From Alphaproteobacteria bacterium HGW-Alphaproteobacteria-1 (lineage in GTDB: Bacteria; Pseudomonadota; Alphaproteobacteria; Rhodobacterales; Rhodobacteraceae): 64,000 nt of DNA. Positions 1-9,161 of the stretch are shown here, piece by piece (the first letter of the stretch is position 1; each line of letters starts with the position of its first letter). The stretch is from assembly GCA_002842985.1 (NCBI GenBank), contig PHEQ01000002.1, forward strand, positions 62,001 through 126,000, written 5' to 3'. The notes below the pieces were generated by a model. That model was not told where the DNA came from. It did no database searches and saw only the letters and a program-made list of their open reading frames with translations. The position numbers and the translations under genes were made by a program.

Positions 1-701
1 CGGCAATCCTCGCCGTCATGCACACAAGTTCTTGCGACTGCCGGCGCTCCTATCTTCAGATGCTCGCGGCAAGCGTTCTGTTCATCGCGCTCGCGTTTCG
101 CGGGGTGTTCGACTGGATCGCGGGGCTGGTGCTTCTGGGTGGTCTGGCGCTGATGCTGGGCGATGCCTTCCACCGTTCGATGATCCATCGCCGCGAGGTG
201 GCCGCCGCCAAGTTGCTTGATGACGTGGAAGAGGTCGAAGGCGCCGATCCCGACATGCCGTGGTGGCAGATCGGCGTCTTTCTGACGCTGGGGCTGATCG
301 GCCTGCCGCTCGGGGCGGATATTCTGGTGGACAATGCCTCGATCCTCGCCGTGCGCTATGGGGTGAGCGAGGCGGTGATCGGTCTGACGCTGGTCGCGGT
401 CGGCACCTCGCTGCCGGAACTGGCGACAACGGTCATGGCCGCGCTGCGCAAACAGGCCGATGTGGCGCTTGGCAATGTGATCGGCTCGAACATATTCAAC
501 CTGCTGGCCATCATCGGAGTGACGGCGCTTGTCGGTCGCGTGCCGGTCAATGCCGAGTTTCTGAGTTTCGATCTCTGGGTGATGCTGGCCGCGTCGCTTG
601 TCCTCATTCCGTTCGTGTTCTTCGGGCGCGATATCGGGCGGCTCTGGGGGATTGCCTTGACGGCGGGGTATGCGGGCTATGTCGTCACCGTGCTGACATG
701 A
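1..701 (+). CDS. Calcium/sodium antiporter, C-terminal part (5' end outside window)
   Basis: The reading frame is open from the first bases, so this is the 3' part of a larger gene. It looks like a member of the Ca2+:cation antiporter family (YrbG type), inner-membrane proteins of about 320-360 residues built from two inverted alpha repeats. The visible part holds the second repeat: GADILVDNA, then VAVGTSLPELATT and GNVIGSNIFNLLAI, the Glu/Asn/Ser-rich ion-binding segments. At least five hydrophobic segments follow the acidic loop near base 230. The first repeat must lie upstream of the window. The ATG at 18 is internal and is probably not the start. The downstream gene begins 13 bases after the stop, so the two may be cotranscribed. 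Confidence 0.85.
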   Translation, partial: AILAVMHTSSCDCRRSYLQMLAASVLFIALAFRGVFDWIAGLVLLGGLALMLGDAFHRSMIHRREVAAAKLLDDVEEVEGADPDMPWWQIGVFLTLGLIGLPLGADILVDNASILAVRYGVSEAVIGLTLVAVGTSLPELATTVMAALRKQADVALGNVIGSNIFNLLAIIGVTALVGRVPVNAEFLSFDLWVMLAASLVLIPFVFFGRDIGRLWGIALTAGYAGYVVTVLT

Positions 702-714
702 GCGGAGGCCGGAC

Positions 715-1494
715 GTGACACGGGCATTGGTGACAGGGGCAGGCAAACGGCTGGGGCGCGCAATGGCGCTGGAACTGGCGCGGCAGGGGCATGACGTGGC
801 GGTGCATTACGCCACCTCTGCGGCAGATGCCGAGAGCGTGGCCGCCGAGATTCGCGCCATGGGGCGGCAGGCGGTGACGCTCTGCGCCGATCTTGTGGAC
901 GAGGCGCAAGTCACGCCGCTGATTGCGCGTGCCGCCGAATCGCTCGGTGGACCGATCCTGACGCTGGTCAACAACGCCTCGATTTTCGAGTATGACAACA
1001 TCACCACCGCCACAAGGCAAAGCTGGGACCGGCATATCGAGAGCAACCTGCGCGCGCCTTTCGTGCTGATGCAGGAAATGTCCCGCGCGGTGCCGGAGCC
1101 TGCGACCGACGCCAATGGCGAACCGCGCGCGCGCGGCCTTGTCGTCAACATGATCGACCAGCGCGTGCGCAAGCTCACCCCCGAGTTCATGACCTATACC
1201 ATCGCCAAGATGGGCCTCTGGGCACTGACCCGGACCGGTGCGCAGGCCCTCGCCCCGCGCATCCGTGTCAACGCCATCGGCCCCGGCCCCACGCTTCAGG
1301 GCCACCGCCAGAGCGCGGCGCATTTCACCGGGCAGCGCCGCGCCACGATTCTCGGGCGCGGCAGCGACGCGGATGAGGTCTGCGCCACCCTCGCCTACCT
1401 GCTCAAGGCCCCCGGCGTGACCGGTCAATTGCTGTGCGTGGACGGCGGCCAGCATCTCGGCTGGCAGACGCCGGATGTTCTCGGGGTTGAGTGA
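715..1494 (+). CDS. SDR-family oxidoreductase, pteridine reductase / FolM-like
   Basis: A 259-residue short-chain dehydrogenase. The NADP-binding glycine motif is TGAGKRLGRA at residues 7-16, the NNAS motif lies near residue 83, and the catalytic pair is Y-x3-K in YTIAK. The Arg after the glycine motif (GKRLG) and the NMIDQR segment in place of the usual catalytic Ser region are characteristic of FolM/pteridine-reductase proteins, which reduce dihydromonapterin or dihydrofolate. The exact substrate is inferred. The start is GTG at 715 because a GGAGG lies at 704-708. The gene follows the antiporter closely. Cytoplasmic. Confidence 0.78.
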   Translation: MTRALVTGAGKRLGRAMALELARQGHDVAVHYATSAADAESVAAEIRAMGRQAVTLCADLVDEAQVTPLIARAAESLGGPILTLVNNASIFEYDNITTATRQSWDRHIESNLRAPFVLMQEMSRAVPEPATDANGEPRARGLVVNMIDQRVRKLTPEFMTYTIAKMGLWALTRTGAQALAPRIRVNAIGPGPTLQGHRQSAAHFTGQRRATILGRGSDADEVCATLAYLLKAPGVTGQLLCVDGGQHLGWQTPDVLGVE

Positions 1495-1790
1495 AACGAT
1501 GACCTGCGCCAAGAAGTTTTGCACCCGTCACCGTTCCGTTACGTAAGCGTTACAAAATCGCTAATGTTTTCAATCAACTGTATCCGTTACAAAAAATTAT
1601 CTTTTTATATCAGCGCCCTGCGTATTTGCCTAAAATATAGGCAGGTCGACGAACCCAGCCGGTTTCAAAGAAAATTTCCGGCTGGCCAGAAACTGTCTCC
1701 AGACTTATCCACAGAAATCGTGGACAGCTTGCCCCTTGCCCTTTGTGGCACACTGGTGCAGCACGGGACAGGAATCATATCCGTTCGCAT
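1495..1790. promoter_or_regulatory. AT-rich structured intergenic region upstream of uvrC
   Basis: A 296-base spacer of clearly lower GC than its surroundings; I see no credible gene in it. It holds three GTTAC motifs (1538, 1549, 1586), the last two in the contexts GTTACAAAAT and GTTACAAAAA; the palindrome TTACGTAA (1539-1546); a 6-bp inverted repeat TGCCTA/TAGGCA (1627-1643); an 8-bp inverted repeat CCAGCCGG/CCGGCTGG (1655-1662 and 1678-1685), possibly the terminator of the SDR gene though no T-run follows; and an exact DnaA-box consensus TTATCCACA (1705-1713). It probably contains the uvrC promoter. No -10/-35 pair is clear enough to call. Confidence 0.5.
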
Positions 1791-3656
1791 ATGACAGACA
1801 CCGATCCCCCCCCCGCCCGCACCGGGCATGAGGTAATCCGCGATTACCTGCGCACGCTCGACGGCTCGCCGGGCGTCTACCGGATGCTCGATGCGCAATC
1901 GCGCGTGCTCTATGTCGGCAAGGCGCGCAATCTGCGGGCGCGGGTCTCGAACTACGCGCGGCCCACCGGGCATACCGGGCGCATCGCGCGGATGATCCGC
2001 GAGACCGCCTCGATGATGTTCCTGACCACATCGACCGAGACCGAGGCGCTTCTGCTGGAGCAGAACCTCATCAAGCAGCTCAAGCCGCGCTACAACGTGC
2101 TTTTGCGCGACGACAAGAGTTTTCCCAACATCCTCGTCACCGCGCATGACTATCCGATGATCAAGAAACATCGCGGCGCCAAGCGCGAGAAAGGCAGCTA
2201 TTACGGCCCCTTCGCCAGCGCCGGCGCGGTCAACCGGACGCTGGCACAGTTGCTGCGCGTGTTTCAGCTGCGCAACTGCACCGATGCGATGTTCGAGAGC
2301 CGCACGCGCCCCTGCCTGCAATACCAGATCAAACGCTGCACCGCCCCCTGTGTGGGCAAGATCAACCGCGCCGATTACAAGGCGCAGGTCAGCGACGCCG
2401 AGCGCTATCTCTCGGGGCGTTCCACCGAGATTCAGGAGAAACTCGCCGCCGAGATGGCGCAGGCATCGCAGGCGATGGAATACGAGCGCGCCGCCGCCCT
2501 GCGCGACCGGATCAAGGCCCTGACACAGGTGCAGACCGCCCAAGGCATCAACCCGCGCAGCGTGGCCGAGGCCGATATCGTGGCACTCCATCTCGATCAG
2601 GGGCAGGCCTGCGTGCAGGTCTTCTTCATCCGCGCGGGCCAGAATTGGGGCAACCGCGATTTCTATCCGCGCGTCGGGGCCGATGTGGACGAGGCCGAGA
2701 CGCTCGAGGCTTTCCTTGGCCAGTTCTACGACACCAAGGAGCCGCCGCGCGCCGTGATCCTGTCGCACGCAATCGAGAACCCCGACCTGATGGAGGCGGC
2801 GCTCACGCAGAAACTCGGGCGCAAGGTCACGCTCTTGGTGCCACAGCGGGGCGAGAAGGCCGAACTGGTCGAGGCGGCGCTGCGCAACGCCCGCGAGAGC
2901 CTTGCGCGCAAGATGGCCGAGAGCGCCACGCAGGGCAAACTGCTCAAGGGTCTGGCCGAGGCGTTCGATCTGCCGCGCCCCCCGCAGCGGATCGAGGTTT
3001 ACGACAACAGCCATATTCAAGGCACCAATGCGGTCGGCGCGATGATCGTGGCGGGCCCCGAGGGGATGATGAAGAACCACTATCGCAAGTTCAACATCAA
3101 GGGTGACGATCTCACCCCCGGCGACGATTTCGGCATGATGAAAGAGGTGCTGACCCGCCGCTTCAAGCGCCTGCTGAAAGACGACCCCGACCGCACACAG
3201 GGGCATTGGCCCGACCTTCTCCTGATCGACGGCGGCGCGGGGCAGGTCAGCGCGGTGGCGGGGATCATGCACGAGATGGGCGTCGAGGATATCCCGATGG
3301 TGGGCGTCGCCAAGGGCGTGGACCGCGACCACGGCAAGGAGGAATTCCACCGCATCGGCAAACACCCGATGGCGCTTCGCCACAATGACCCGGTGCTCTA
3401 TTTCATCCAGCGTCTGCGCGACGAGGCGCACCGTTTCGCCATCGGCACGCATCGCGCGAAGCGGTCCAAGGCGATCTCCGCCACCCCGCTTGATGAGGTG
3501 CCGGGCGTGGGGGCGGCGCGCAAGCGCGCGCTGCTTGCGCATTTCGGCAGCGCCAAGGCGGTGAGCCGCGCCAACCTTGCCGATCTCAAGGCGGTGGAGG
3601 GGGTATCAGACGCGCTTGCGCAGAAGCTCTATGATTTCTTCCACGAAAAGGGCTGA
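1791..3656 (+). CDS. uvrC: Excinuclease ABC subunit C
   Basis: UvrC (621 residues) makes both incisions around a bulky DNA lesion after UvrAB recognition in nucleotide excision repair. The N-terminal GIY-YIG nuclease domain starts at SPGVYRM and VLYVGKA; the [11 protein letters not shown]ys segment, the UvrB-binding UVR segment ([15 protein letters not shown]), the RNase H-like nuclease domain ([18 protein letters not shown]) and C-terminal helix-hairpin-helix motifs ([16 protein letters not shown]) follow in the usual order. Length is normal. The ATG at 1791 is preferred over an upstream in-frame ATG at 1743 because it gives the usual short N-terminus. No strong Shine-Dalgarno is seen. An exact DnaA box lies 78 bases upstream. 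Confidence 0.97.
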   Translation: MTDTDPPPARTGHEVIRDYLRTLDGSPGVYRMLDAQSRVLYVGKARNLRARVSNYARPTGHTGRIARMIRETASMMFLTTSTETEALLLEQNLIKQLKPRYNVLLRDDKSFPNILVTAHDYPMIKKHRGAKREKGSYYGPFASAGAVNRTLAQLLRVFQLRNCTDAMFESRTRPCLQYQIKRCTAPCVGKINRADYKAQVSDAERYLSGRSTEIQEKLAAEMAQASQAMEYERAAALRDRIKALTQVQTAQGINPRSVAEADIVALHLDQGQACVQVFFIRAGQNWGNRDFYPRVGADVDEAETLEAFLGQFYDTKEPPRAVILSHAIENPDLMEAALTQKLGRKVTLLVPQRGEKAELVEAALRNARESLARKMAESATQGKLLKGLAEAFDLPRPPQRIEVYDNSHIQGTNAVGAMIVAGPEGMMKNHYRKFNIKGDDLTPGDDFGMMKEVLTRRFKRLLKDDPDRTQGHWPDLLLIDGGAGQVSAVAGIMHEMGVEDIPMVGVAKGVDRDHGKEEFHRIGKHPMALRHNDPVLYFIQRLRDEAHRFAIGTHRAKRSKAISATPLDEVPGVGAARKRALLAHFGSAKAVSRANLADLKAVEGVSDALAQKLYDFFHEKG

Positions 3657-3665
3657 GGCGCGCGC

Positions 3666-4598
3666 TCAGTAGAGCGCGGCGGTCCAGCCGATCACAAGCG
3701 CCACGCTCAGCACCGCCAGCAGGGTCGAAATCAGGATCGCCGAAGAGACGCGGCGCGGGGCGACGCCATAGCTTTGCGCGATGATGAACACGTTGCCTGC
3801 CACCGGCAGCGCCGCCGCCGCGATCACCACCGCCGCCGTGTAGGGCGGCACCTCGAACAGCCACAGCACCGCGATGGCCACTGCCGCCGGGTGCAGCACC
3901 AGCTTGCACAGCGACAGCCACCCGGCAACATAGGGCCGTTCGGCGGCTTTTGCCGCCAATGAGGCGCCGATGGCAAAAAGCGCGCCGGGCGTCGCCGCAC
4001 CGCCGAGAATGGCCAGAAAGGCGTTCATCGTTTCGGGGATCGGCAGTCGCAGCGCCGACCAGGCAAAGCCCGCCGCAATCGCCACGATCATCGGGTTGCG
4101 CACAAGGCCCATCCCGATACTGCCCAGGATGCGCACCGACATGCGCCCGTCACGCGCGCCGGTGATGAGGATCACCACCAGCGAGCCGAACACCAGCAGA
4201 TCGACCGCCAGCACCAGCACGACCGGCCCGATAGCGGCCTCGCCCATCAGCATGGCGAGCATCGGCACACCGAGAAAGCCCACATTGCCGATCACCGCGC
4301 ATTGCGCCTCGATCGCCGCCTCCTCGATCCGCACGCCGCGCAGATACGCCACGCCCGTGGCCAGAAGATAGACCACCGATGTCGCCGCGAGATAGGCCAG
4401 AACCACCTGCCAGTCGAGCACATCGCCAAGCGAGAGATTGGCCGAGAACCGGAACAGCATCGCCGAAAGCGCGAAGTAGAACACGAATTTCGTCAGCCAC
4501 GCGGTGCCCTCCTGCGAAAAGAACCCGCTGCGCCCGGCCCCGTATCCGAGGCCGATGATCAGGAAGAACGGCAGGGTTTGCAGGAACACGCTGAGCAT
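3666..4598 (-). CDS. AEC-family (auxin efflux carrier type) permease
   Basis: A 310-residue integral membrane protein with about ten hydrophobic segments, starting MLSVFLQTLPFFLIIGLGYG. The two-half arrangement, GNVGFLGVPM in the first half and ALPVAGNVFIIAQ in the second, is typical of the AEC/malonate-transporter (MdcF) family, secondary carriers for small organic anions in the inner membrane. Substrate unknown. A TTG at 4631 would add 11 residues, but the ATG at 4598 fits the hydrophobic N-terminus of the family better. The gene converges with uvrC (9 bases apart) and diverges from the glycosyltransferase at 4704. Confidence 0.85.
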   Translation of the reverse strand: MLSVFLQTLPFFLIIGLGYGAGRSGFFSQEGTAWLTKFVFYFALSAMLFRFSANLSLGDVLDWQVVLAYLAATSVVYLLATGVAYLRGVRIEEAAIEAQCAVIGNVGFLGVPMLAMLMGEAAIGPVVLVLAVDLLVFGSLVVILITGARDGRMSVRILGSIGMGLVRNPMIVAIAAGFAWSALRLPIPETMNAFLAILGGAATPGALFAIGASLAAKAAERPYVAGWLSLCKLVLHPAAVAIAVLWLFEVPPYTAAVVIAAAALPVAGNVFIIAQSYGVAPRRVSSAILISTLLAVLSVALVIGWTAALY

Positions 4599-4703
4599 GG
4601 CGCTTGGTATCAGCTTGCCCGCCCGCGTCAATCGCCAGCGACCTGTTTGACAGCGGCGCGGATTTTAGCGAACACGGGCGAAAGACGTTTTCAGGAGCAC
4701 GCA

Positions 4704-5714
4704 TTGGCCGCCACGCCCCCCGGATCACGCCTCGTGGCGGTGGTGGTCACCCATGACCGGCTGACGCAGTTGCGCGCAACGCTGACGCGCCTGCTCGCCT
4801 CTCCGCCCGACCATCTCGCCGCGCTCGTCGTGGTGGACAATGCCTCGACCGACGGCACGGCGGACTATCTCGCGGGGCTGATCGATCCCCGGCTCGACGT
4901 TCTGCGGCTCGACACCAATACCGGCGGCGCGGGTGGCTTTGCCGCCGGAATCGCGCGGGCGCGCGACCGCCACGATCCCGACTGGACGCTGGTGATGGAT
5001 GACGATGCGCGCCCCTCACCCGACGCGCTGGCCAGGTTTCACGCCCTCGAGCACGGCGATTGGGACGCGCTCGCCGCCGCCGTGTTCCTGCCCGATGGCC
5101 GCATCGCACCGATGAACATCCCCTCGTGCAACCCGTTCGCGGATCGCCGCGTGTTCTGGCGCACGCTGCTGCGCGGGCGGCGCGGCTTTCACCTCTCGCC
5201 GGACGCCTTTGCGCCCGACGCGCCCGCCCGCCGGATCGACGGCGCCTCCTTCGTGGGGCTCTTTCTCTCACGCCGCGCCGTGGCGCTTGCGGGGCTGCCC
5301 GATCCGGGCCTGTTTCTCTATGGCGACGACACGCTCTATACGCTGACACTCTCGGCGCGGGGCGGGCGCATCGGCTTCGTGCCCGCGCTTCGGTTCGAGC
5401 ATGATTGCCACAGTCTCGGCTGCGGGGGTCATATCCGCCCGCTCTGGCGGCTCTATTACTATCACCGCAATCTGCTTTTGGTCTATCGCGCGGCGGCGGG
5501 GGCGTTCTTCTGGCCTGCGCTTTTGCTGATCGTTCCGAAATGGCTCTGGTCTGCGGCGCGCCACCCGGAGGGCGGCAGACGCGCGTTGCGGCTGATGGCG
5601 CGCGCGCTGCGCGATGGTCTTTTGCGGCGCACGGGCGTGACACATACCACCGTGCGGCACTGGGCCGACCCGATTACCCGTTCTGAAGAATGTCGCGGTG
5701 ATAGCGCCCCATGA
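4704..5714 (+). CDS. Family 2 glycosyltransferase (galactofuranosyl/rhamnosyltransferase-like)
   Basis: A 336-residue GT-A fold glycosyltransferase. Visible are VAVVVTHDR, VVVDNASTDG and WTLVMDDDARP (metal-binding DDD at residues 99-101), then the acceptor-side LYGDDTLYTL and a C-terminal membrane-associated stretch (FFWPALLLIVPKWLW). This pattern is found in GT2 enzymes adding rhamnose or galactofuranose; glf further along makes Galf transfer plausible, but the sugar is an inference. The start is TTG at 4704, supported by AGGAG at 4693-4697; no ATG lies nearby in frame. Its 3' end overlaps the end of the convergent permease gene by 41 bases. It marks the left edge of the polysaccharide region. 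Confidence 0.82.
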   Translation: MAATPPGSRLVAVVVTHDRLTQLRATLTRLLASPPDHLAALVVVDNASTDGTADYLAGLIDPRLDVLRLDTNTGGAGGFAAGIARARDRHDPDWTLVMDDDARPSPDALARFHALEHGDWDALAAAVFLPDGRIAPMNIPSCNPFADRRVFWRTLLRGRRGFHLSPDAFAPDAPARRIDGASFVGLFLSRRAVALAGLPDPGLFLYGDDTLYTLTLSARGGRIGFVPALRFEHDCHSLGCGGHIRPLWRLYYYHRNLLLVYRAAAGAFFWPALLLIVPKWLWSAARHPEGGRRALRLMARALRDGLLRRTGVTHTTVRHWADPITRSEECRGDSAP

Positions 5715-6489
5715 GCACCACCCCGAAGAACAGCGCCAGAAGCCCCGTCAGCGCCACGAAAATCACGCTGGCATAGCTGGCCTGATAGCTGACATAAAAC
5801 CCCTCGCGCATGATGCCGATGATGTGGATAAGGGGATTCCACCACAGGATCGCCTGCGCCGTGGCGGGCATGTCCTCGTATAGAAAGAACACGCCCGAAA
5901 CCAGAAAGAGCGGGCGCGTGGCAATCGACCAGACCTGCATCCACACCGGGAAAAGACCGAAGAGTGCGCAATTGAGCACGCCGATACCGCCCCCGAGCAG
6001 GATCGCCAGCGCCATCGCCCGCAGGATCGGCACCACGTCGAAGGTCATCCGCGTTTCGGTGAAAATCGACACCAGCCCCAGAACGATCGCCGCCACCAGA
6101 ATGCCCGTCAACGTGTTGAGCACGAAGCGCGCGGCCAGCGCGTCCACCCATGTCACCACCGGGTAATAGAGCAACGCGCGCGAGAAATTCACCGACCGCG
6201 CCACATGGTTGGAAAGGTCCTGGTAAAGAATGAATGGCATAAAGCCCGTGGCGTAGAAGAGAAGAAAGCTGTTGCCAAGCGACGGCGACCGGATAATCAG
6301 CGAGAAACCGATCGCCAGAATGGCGATTGCGCCGAGCGGCTCGAGCAAGGCCCAGACATACCCGCCCGGCGAGCGGCCATAGCGCGTGGCCATCTCGCGC
6401 AACATCAACGCCGCAATCGCGCGCAGGCTGCGAAAACTGCGGCGCGCGGCGGCGGGGGGGCGGGTCGCGGGGGCGGTTCGCTCTGGCAT
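5674..6489 (-). CDS. Capsule polysaccharide ABC exporter, permease (KpsM/Wzm-like)
   Basis: A 271-residue ABC-2 type permease with six predicted membrane spans after a basic N-terminus. The segment REMATRYGRSPGGYVWALLEP, followed by a reentrant hydrophobic stretch and the C-terminal NPLIHIIGIMREGFY, is the KpsM/Wzm pattern: the inner-membrane channel that moves lipid-linked polysaccharide to the periplasm. The ATG at 6489 begins MPERTAP; codons further upstream have no support. It is divergent from the KpsE-like gene (76 bases between), so the exporter is split over two transcripts. The ATPase partner is at 7750. The 3' end overlaps the convergent glycosyltransferase. Confidence 0.88.
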   Translation of the reverse strand: MPERTAPATRPPAAARRSFRSLRAIAALMLREMATRYGRSPGGYVWALLEPLGAIAILAIGFSLIIRSPSLGNSFLLFYATGFMPFILYQDLSNHVARSVNFSRALLYYPVVTWVDALAARFVLNTLTGILVAAIVLGLVSIFTETRMTFDVVPILRAMALAILLGGGIGVLNCALFGLFPVWMQVWSIATRPLFLVSGVFFLYEDMPATAQAILWWNPLIHIIGIMREGFYVSYQASYASVIFVALTGLLALFFGVVLMGRYHRDILQNG

Positions 6490-6565
6490 GATTCTCGTGC
6501 TGGCCCTTTCGGGGCCCAGTATGTAGACAGGAAAGGGAAATGGAAACGGAACCGATGACGGCAGG

Positions 6566-7738
6566 ATGAACACCCAGGCCCAGCAACCCAAGGAGCTTGT
6601 GGCGGTGCGCCCACCGGCCGGTCCCGCGCGGCTGCGCCGCAGGCATCGCGGGCTTTTGTGGTCCTTCGTGCTTCTGGTGCTTTTGCCCTCGGCGGCAATT
6701 TCCATCTACCTCTGGATCGTGGCAGAGGATCGGTATGGCTCGGTCACCGGCTTTACCGTCCGGCAGGAAGAGACCGGCGGCGCCACCGAAATCCTCGGCG
6801 GGCTGACCGCGCTTACCGGCTCCAGCCTGTCCTCGGATGGCGATATCCTTTATGAATTCATCCTCAGCCAGACCATGGTGCGCGAGGTCGAGGCGCGGCT
6901 GGGGCTGCGCGCGCATTTCGCCGCGCAATGGCGGCGTGATCCGCTCTTCGCGCTCTGGCCCGAGGCCAGCATCGAGGATCTCGAATGGTTCTGGCGGCGC
7001 ATCCTGCGGATTTCCTACGATCAGCGGTCGGGTCTCATCGAGGTGCAGGTGGTGGCCTACAGCCCCGACATGGCACAGGCCATCGCGGGCGAGGTCCTGC
7101 GCCAGAGCCAGGAAATGATCAACCGTCTCAACGAGCGTGCCCGCGCTGACGCGATGCGCTACGCCGAGACCGATCTGGAAGAGGCAGTGGCGCGGCTCAA
7201 GACCGCGCGCGAAGCGCTAACCAGTTTTCGCACCCGCACCCAGATCGTCGATCCCGCCGCCGATATCCAGGGCCGCATGGGGGTGATCAACAACCTTCAG
7301 CAGCAGCTTGCTCAGGCGTTGATTTCGTATGACATCCTCGACCAGAACACGACGGCGAACGACCCGCGCAAGCTCCAGACCGCGCGCGAGATCGAGGTCA
7401 TCCGCGAGCGTATCGCGCGCGAGCGCGAGGGCTTCGCCTCCGAAACCGCCGGGGTCAGCGGTGAGGATTACCCGCGCCTCATCGCCGAATACGAGGCACT
7501 TCAGGTGGATCGGGAATTTGCCGAGGAAACCTATCGCGCAGCACTCGCGGCACTCGACGTGGCCCGCGCCAAGGCCTCTCGCCAGAGCCGCTATCTTGCC
7601 ACCTACATAGAGCCGACCCTCGCGGAGACGAGCGAATATCCCGACCGCCTTCTGATCGAGTTGCTTTCGGGATTGTTTCTGGTGCTGTCGTGGGCGGTGA
7701 TGGTGCTGGTCTATTACGCGATCCGCGACCGCGACTGA
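6566..7738 (+). CDS. Capsule polysaccharide export inner-membrane protein, KpsE-like
   Basis: A 390-residue membrane-periplasm protein of the polysaccharide co-polymerase / KpsE group. A transmembrane segment at about residues 30-50 (LLWSFVLLVLLPSAAISIYLW) is followed by a large periplasmic region with a long coiled-coil-forming part at about 185-345 and a second membrane span near the C-terminus (LLSGLFLVLSWAVMVLVYY). Such proteins connect the ABC exporter to an outer-membrane channel. No KpsD/Wza-type channel gene is in this window. The start ATG at 6566 has only a weak, close GGCAGG upstream. It lies 11 bases before the ATPase gene and is probably cotranscribed with it. Confidence 0.85.
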   Translation: MNTQAQQPKELVAVRPPAGPARLRRRHRGLLWSFVLLVLLPSAAISIYLWIVAEDRYGSVTGFTVRQEETGGATEILGGLTALTGSSLSSDGDILYEFILSQTMVREVEARLGLRAHFAAQWRRDPLFALWPEASIEDLEWFWRRILRISYDQRSGLIEVQVVAYSPDMAQAIAGEVLRQSQEMINRLNERARADAMRYAETDLEEAVARLKTAREALTSFRTRTQIVDPAADIQGRMGVINNLQQQLAQALISYDILDQNTTANDPRKLQTAREIEVIRERIAREREGFASETAGVSGEDYPRLIAEYEALQVDREFAEETYRAALAALDVARAKASRQSRYLATYIEPTLAETSEYPDRLLIELLSGLFLVLSWAVMVLVYYAIRDRD

Positions 7739-7749
7739 GGGGGCCGCGC

Positions 7750-8421
7750 GTGATCCGGTTCGAGCGTCTCACCAAGAGCTTCCGGGTGCGCGACACCCGC
7801 AAGGTGGTGCTCGACAACCAGACGCTGCGCCTTCCCGAGGGGGTATCGGTCGCGCTTCTGGGGCGCAACGGGGCCGGAAAATCGACGTTGCTGCAACTGG
7901 TGGCGGGCAGTCTGCGCCCGGATGCGGGGCGGGTGATCCGGGATGGTCTGGTGTCCTGGCCCGTGGGCTTTGGCGGCTCGTTCCACCGCGACCTGACGGG
8001 CGCGGAAAACACCCGCTTCATCGCCCGCATCTACGGCGTCGATGCCGAGGAACTGGTGGATTTCGTCGCCGATTTCGCCGATCTTGGCAAACATTTCCAC
8101 ATGCCCGTGCGCAGCTATTCGGCCGGGATGCGCGCGCGGCTGACCTTCGGCGCCTCCATGGGCATCCGCTTTGACACCTATCTGGTGGATGAGGTCACCT
8201 CGGTGGGCGACGCCGCCTTTCGCGCCAAGAGCCGCCGGGTCTTTGTCGACCGGATGCGCCACGCAGGGGCGATCCTTGTCAGCCACGAGATGGGACAGGT
8301 CCGGGATTTCTGCACCTCGGGCCTCGTGCTCGAGGGCGGGCGGCTGCAATATTTCGCCGATGTAAACGAGGCGATCGAGGTTCACCGCGCGATGATGATG
8401 CAAGGGGTACAGGAGGGATAG
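7750..8421 (+). CDS. Capsule polysaccharide ABC exporter, ATP-binding protein (KpsT/Wzt-like)
   Basis: A 223-residue ABC ATPase. Walker A is GRNGAGKST at residues 38-46, the signature is YSAGMRARL, and Walker B/D-loop is YLVDEVTSVGD, the form seen in KpsT and Wzt proteins that drive polysaccharide export. The start is GTG at 7750: GAGGGGG just upstream (7737-7743) gives good spacing. There is no C-terminal sugar-binding extension of the Wzt O-antigen type, which favours the capsule type. The partner permease is at 5674-6489. After this gene the base composition falls for about 1.5 kb. Confidence 0.92.
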   Translation: MIRFERLTKSFRVRDTRKVVLDNQTLRLPEGVSVALLGRNGAGKSTLLQLVAGSLRPDAGRVIRDGLVSWPVGFGGSFHRDLTGAENTRFIARIYGVDAEELVDFVADFADLGKHFHMPVRSYSAGMRARLTFGASMGIRFDTYLVDEVTSVGDAAFRAKSRRVFVDRMRHAGAILVSHEMGQVRDFCTSGLVLEGGRLQYFADVNEAIEVHRAMMMQGVQEG

Positions 8422-8447
8422 ATAAAACTTGTTGCGATTATTAGCCT

Positions 8448-9137
8448 ATGCTAGCTGACCTTAAGTCTGAACTCTTCATAAAACGTGCCGCAATCGTCGG
8501 GTCAAAATCAATGAGCGATGCCGCAACGATCACTGAGGAACTCCGACGGACAGAGGCACTCTACCCGATACCTGCCTGGGACGAAGAACGCAGGAAGAAG
8601 AGGCTCTGGGTGCTTCGCCCGATCAAGCCCGGCGGTGTCGGTCTGGAAGCGGGTGTCTTTCGAGGCTGCTTCTCCCAGTACATCTGCGAAATTGCGCAAC
8701 CGCGAAAGCTCTATCTGTTCGACACATGGAGGCTCTCGGGCGAGACGTTTGGCTGGGGACGTGAATATACATGTTTTGGAAAGCTGGAAACCGCGGTGGC
8801 ACGGCGCGAGACGGAATTGCGCGTATCGCTTTTCCCAGACGTGGATTCCGTAATTATCGAGGGCTTTTCCCCGGCTTGTGCGGATCAGATCGAAGAGGCG
8901 CTCGACTGGGCCTATCTCGACACAACCCACCAATACAGGGAAACCCTGCTCGAGTTGGAACATCTCGAACAGATGATAGCACCCGGTGGCCTGATTCTCG
9001 GGGATGACTGGGCACCCGACCCGAACAGCCCACATCACATCGCCTATCGCGCGGTGCATGATTTCGTCGGTCGTGGCCATTGGGAAACCATCAAGGCCGG
9101 TCCCGGACATCAATGGGCCTTGCGCAGAAGCGCGTAA
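8448..9137 (+). CDS. SAM-dependent methyltransferase (class I, Methyltransf_24-like)
   Basis: A 229-residue protein with a Rossmann-type SAM site at GLEAGVFRGCFSQYI (residues 64-78), an acidic strand end LYLFDTW, and the late motif LDWAYLDTTHQY with GGLILGDDW. This matches small methyltransferases often found in polysaccharide clusters, where they O-methylate sugars; that role is inferred from position. The start is uncertain: ATG at 8448 and ATG at 8511 (MSDAAT) both lack a clear Shine-Dalgarno. Lower GC and different codon preference than its neighbours suggest separate acquisition. The next gene starts 24 bases after the stop. Confidence 0.7.
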   Translation: MLADLKSELFIKRAAIVGSKSMSDAATITEELRRTEALYPIPAWDEERRKKRLWVLRPIKPGGVGLEAGVFRGCFSQYICEIAQPRKLYLFDTWRLSGETFGWGREYTCFGKLETAVARRETELRVSLFPDVDSVIIEGFSPACADQIEEALDWAYLDTTHQYRETLLELEHLEQMIAPGGLILGDDWAPDPNSPHHIAYRAVHDFVGRGHWETIKAGPGHQWALRRSA

Positions 9138-9161
9138 ATGCATGTCACCCAAGGAATTCGA

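Noticed and set aside
1..80. Start of the antiporter gene at ATG 18, or a frameshift there
   Set aside because: The frame is open to the window edge and the protein would lack the whole first alpha repeat. No better frame appears across this short piece, so it is treated as cut by the window.
1495..1790. Chromosomal replication origin
   Set aside because: Only one exact DnaA box, no dnaA, parAB, gidA or hemE nearby. AT-richness alone is not enough.
1519..1794. Possible 91-residue gene in the AT-rich spacer before uvrC
   Set aside because: No ribosome site, no motif, runs over the uvrC start, and covers palindromes and a DnaA box that explain the region better.
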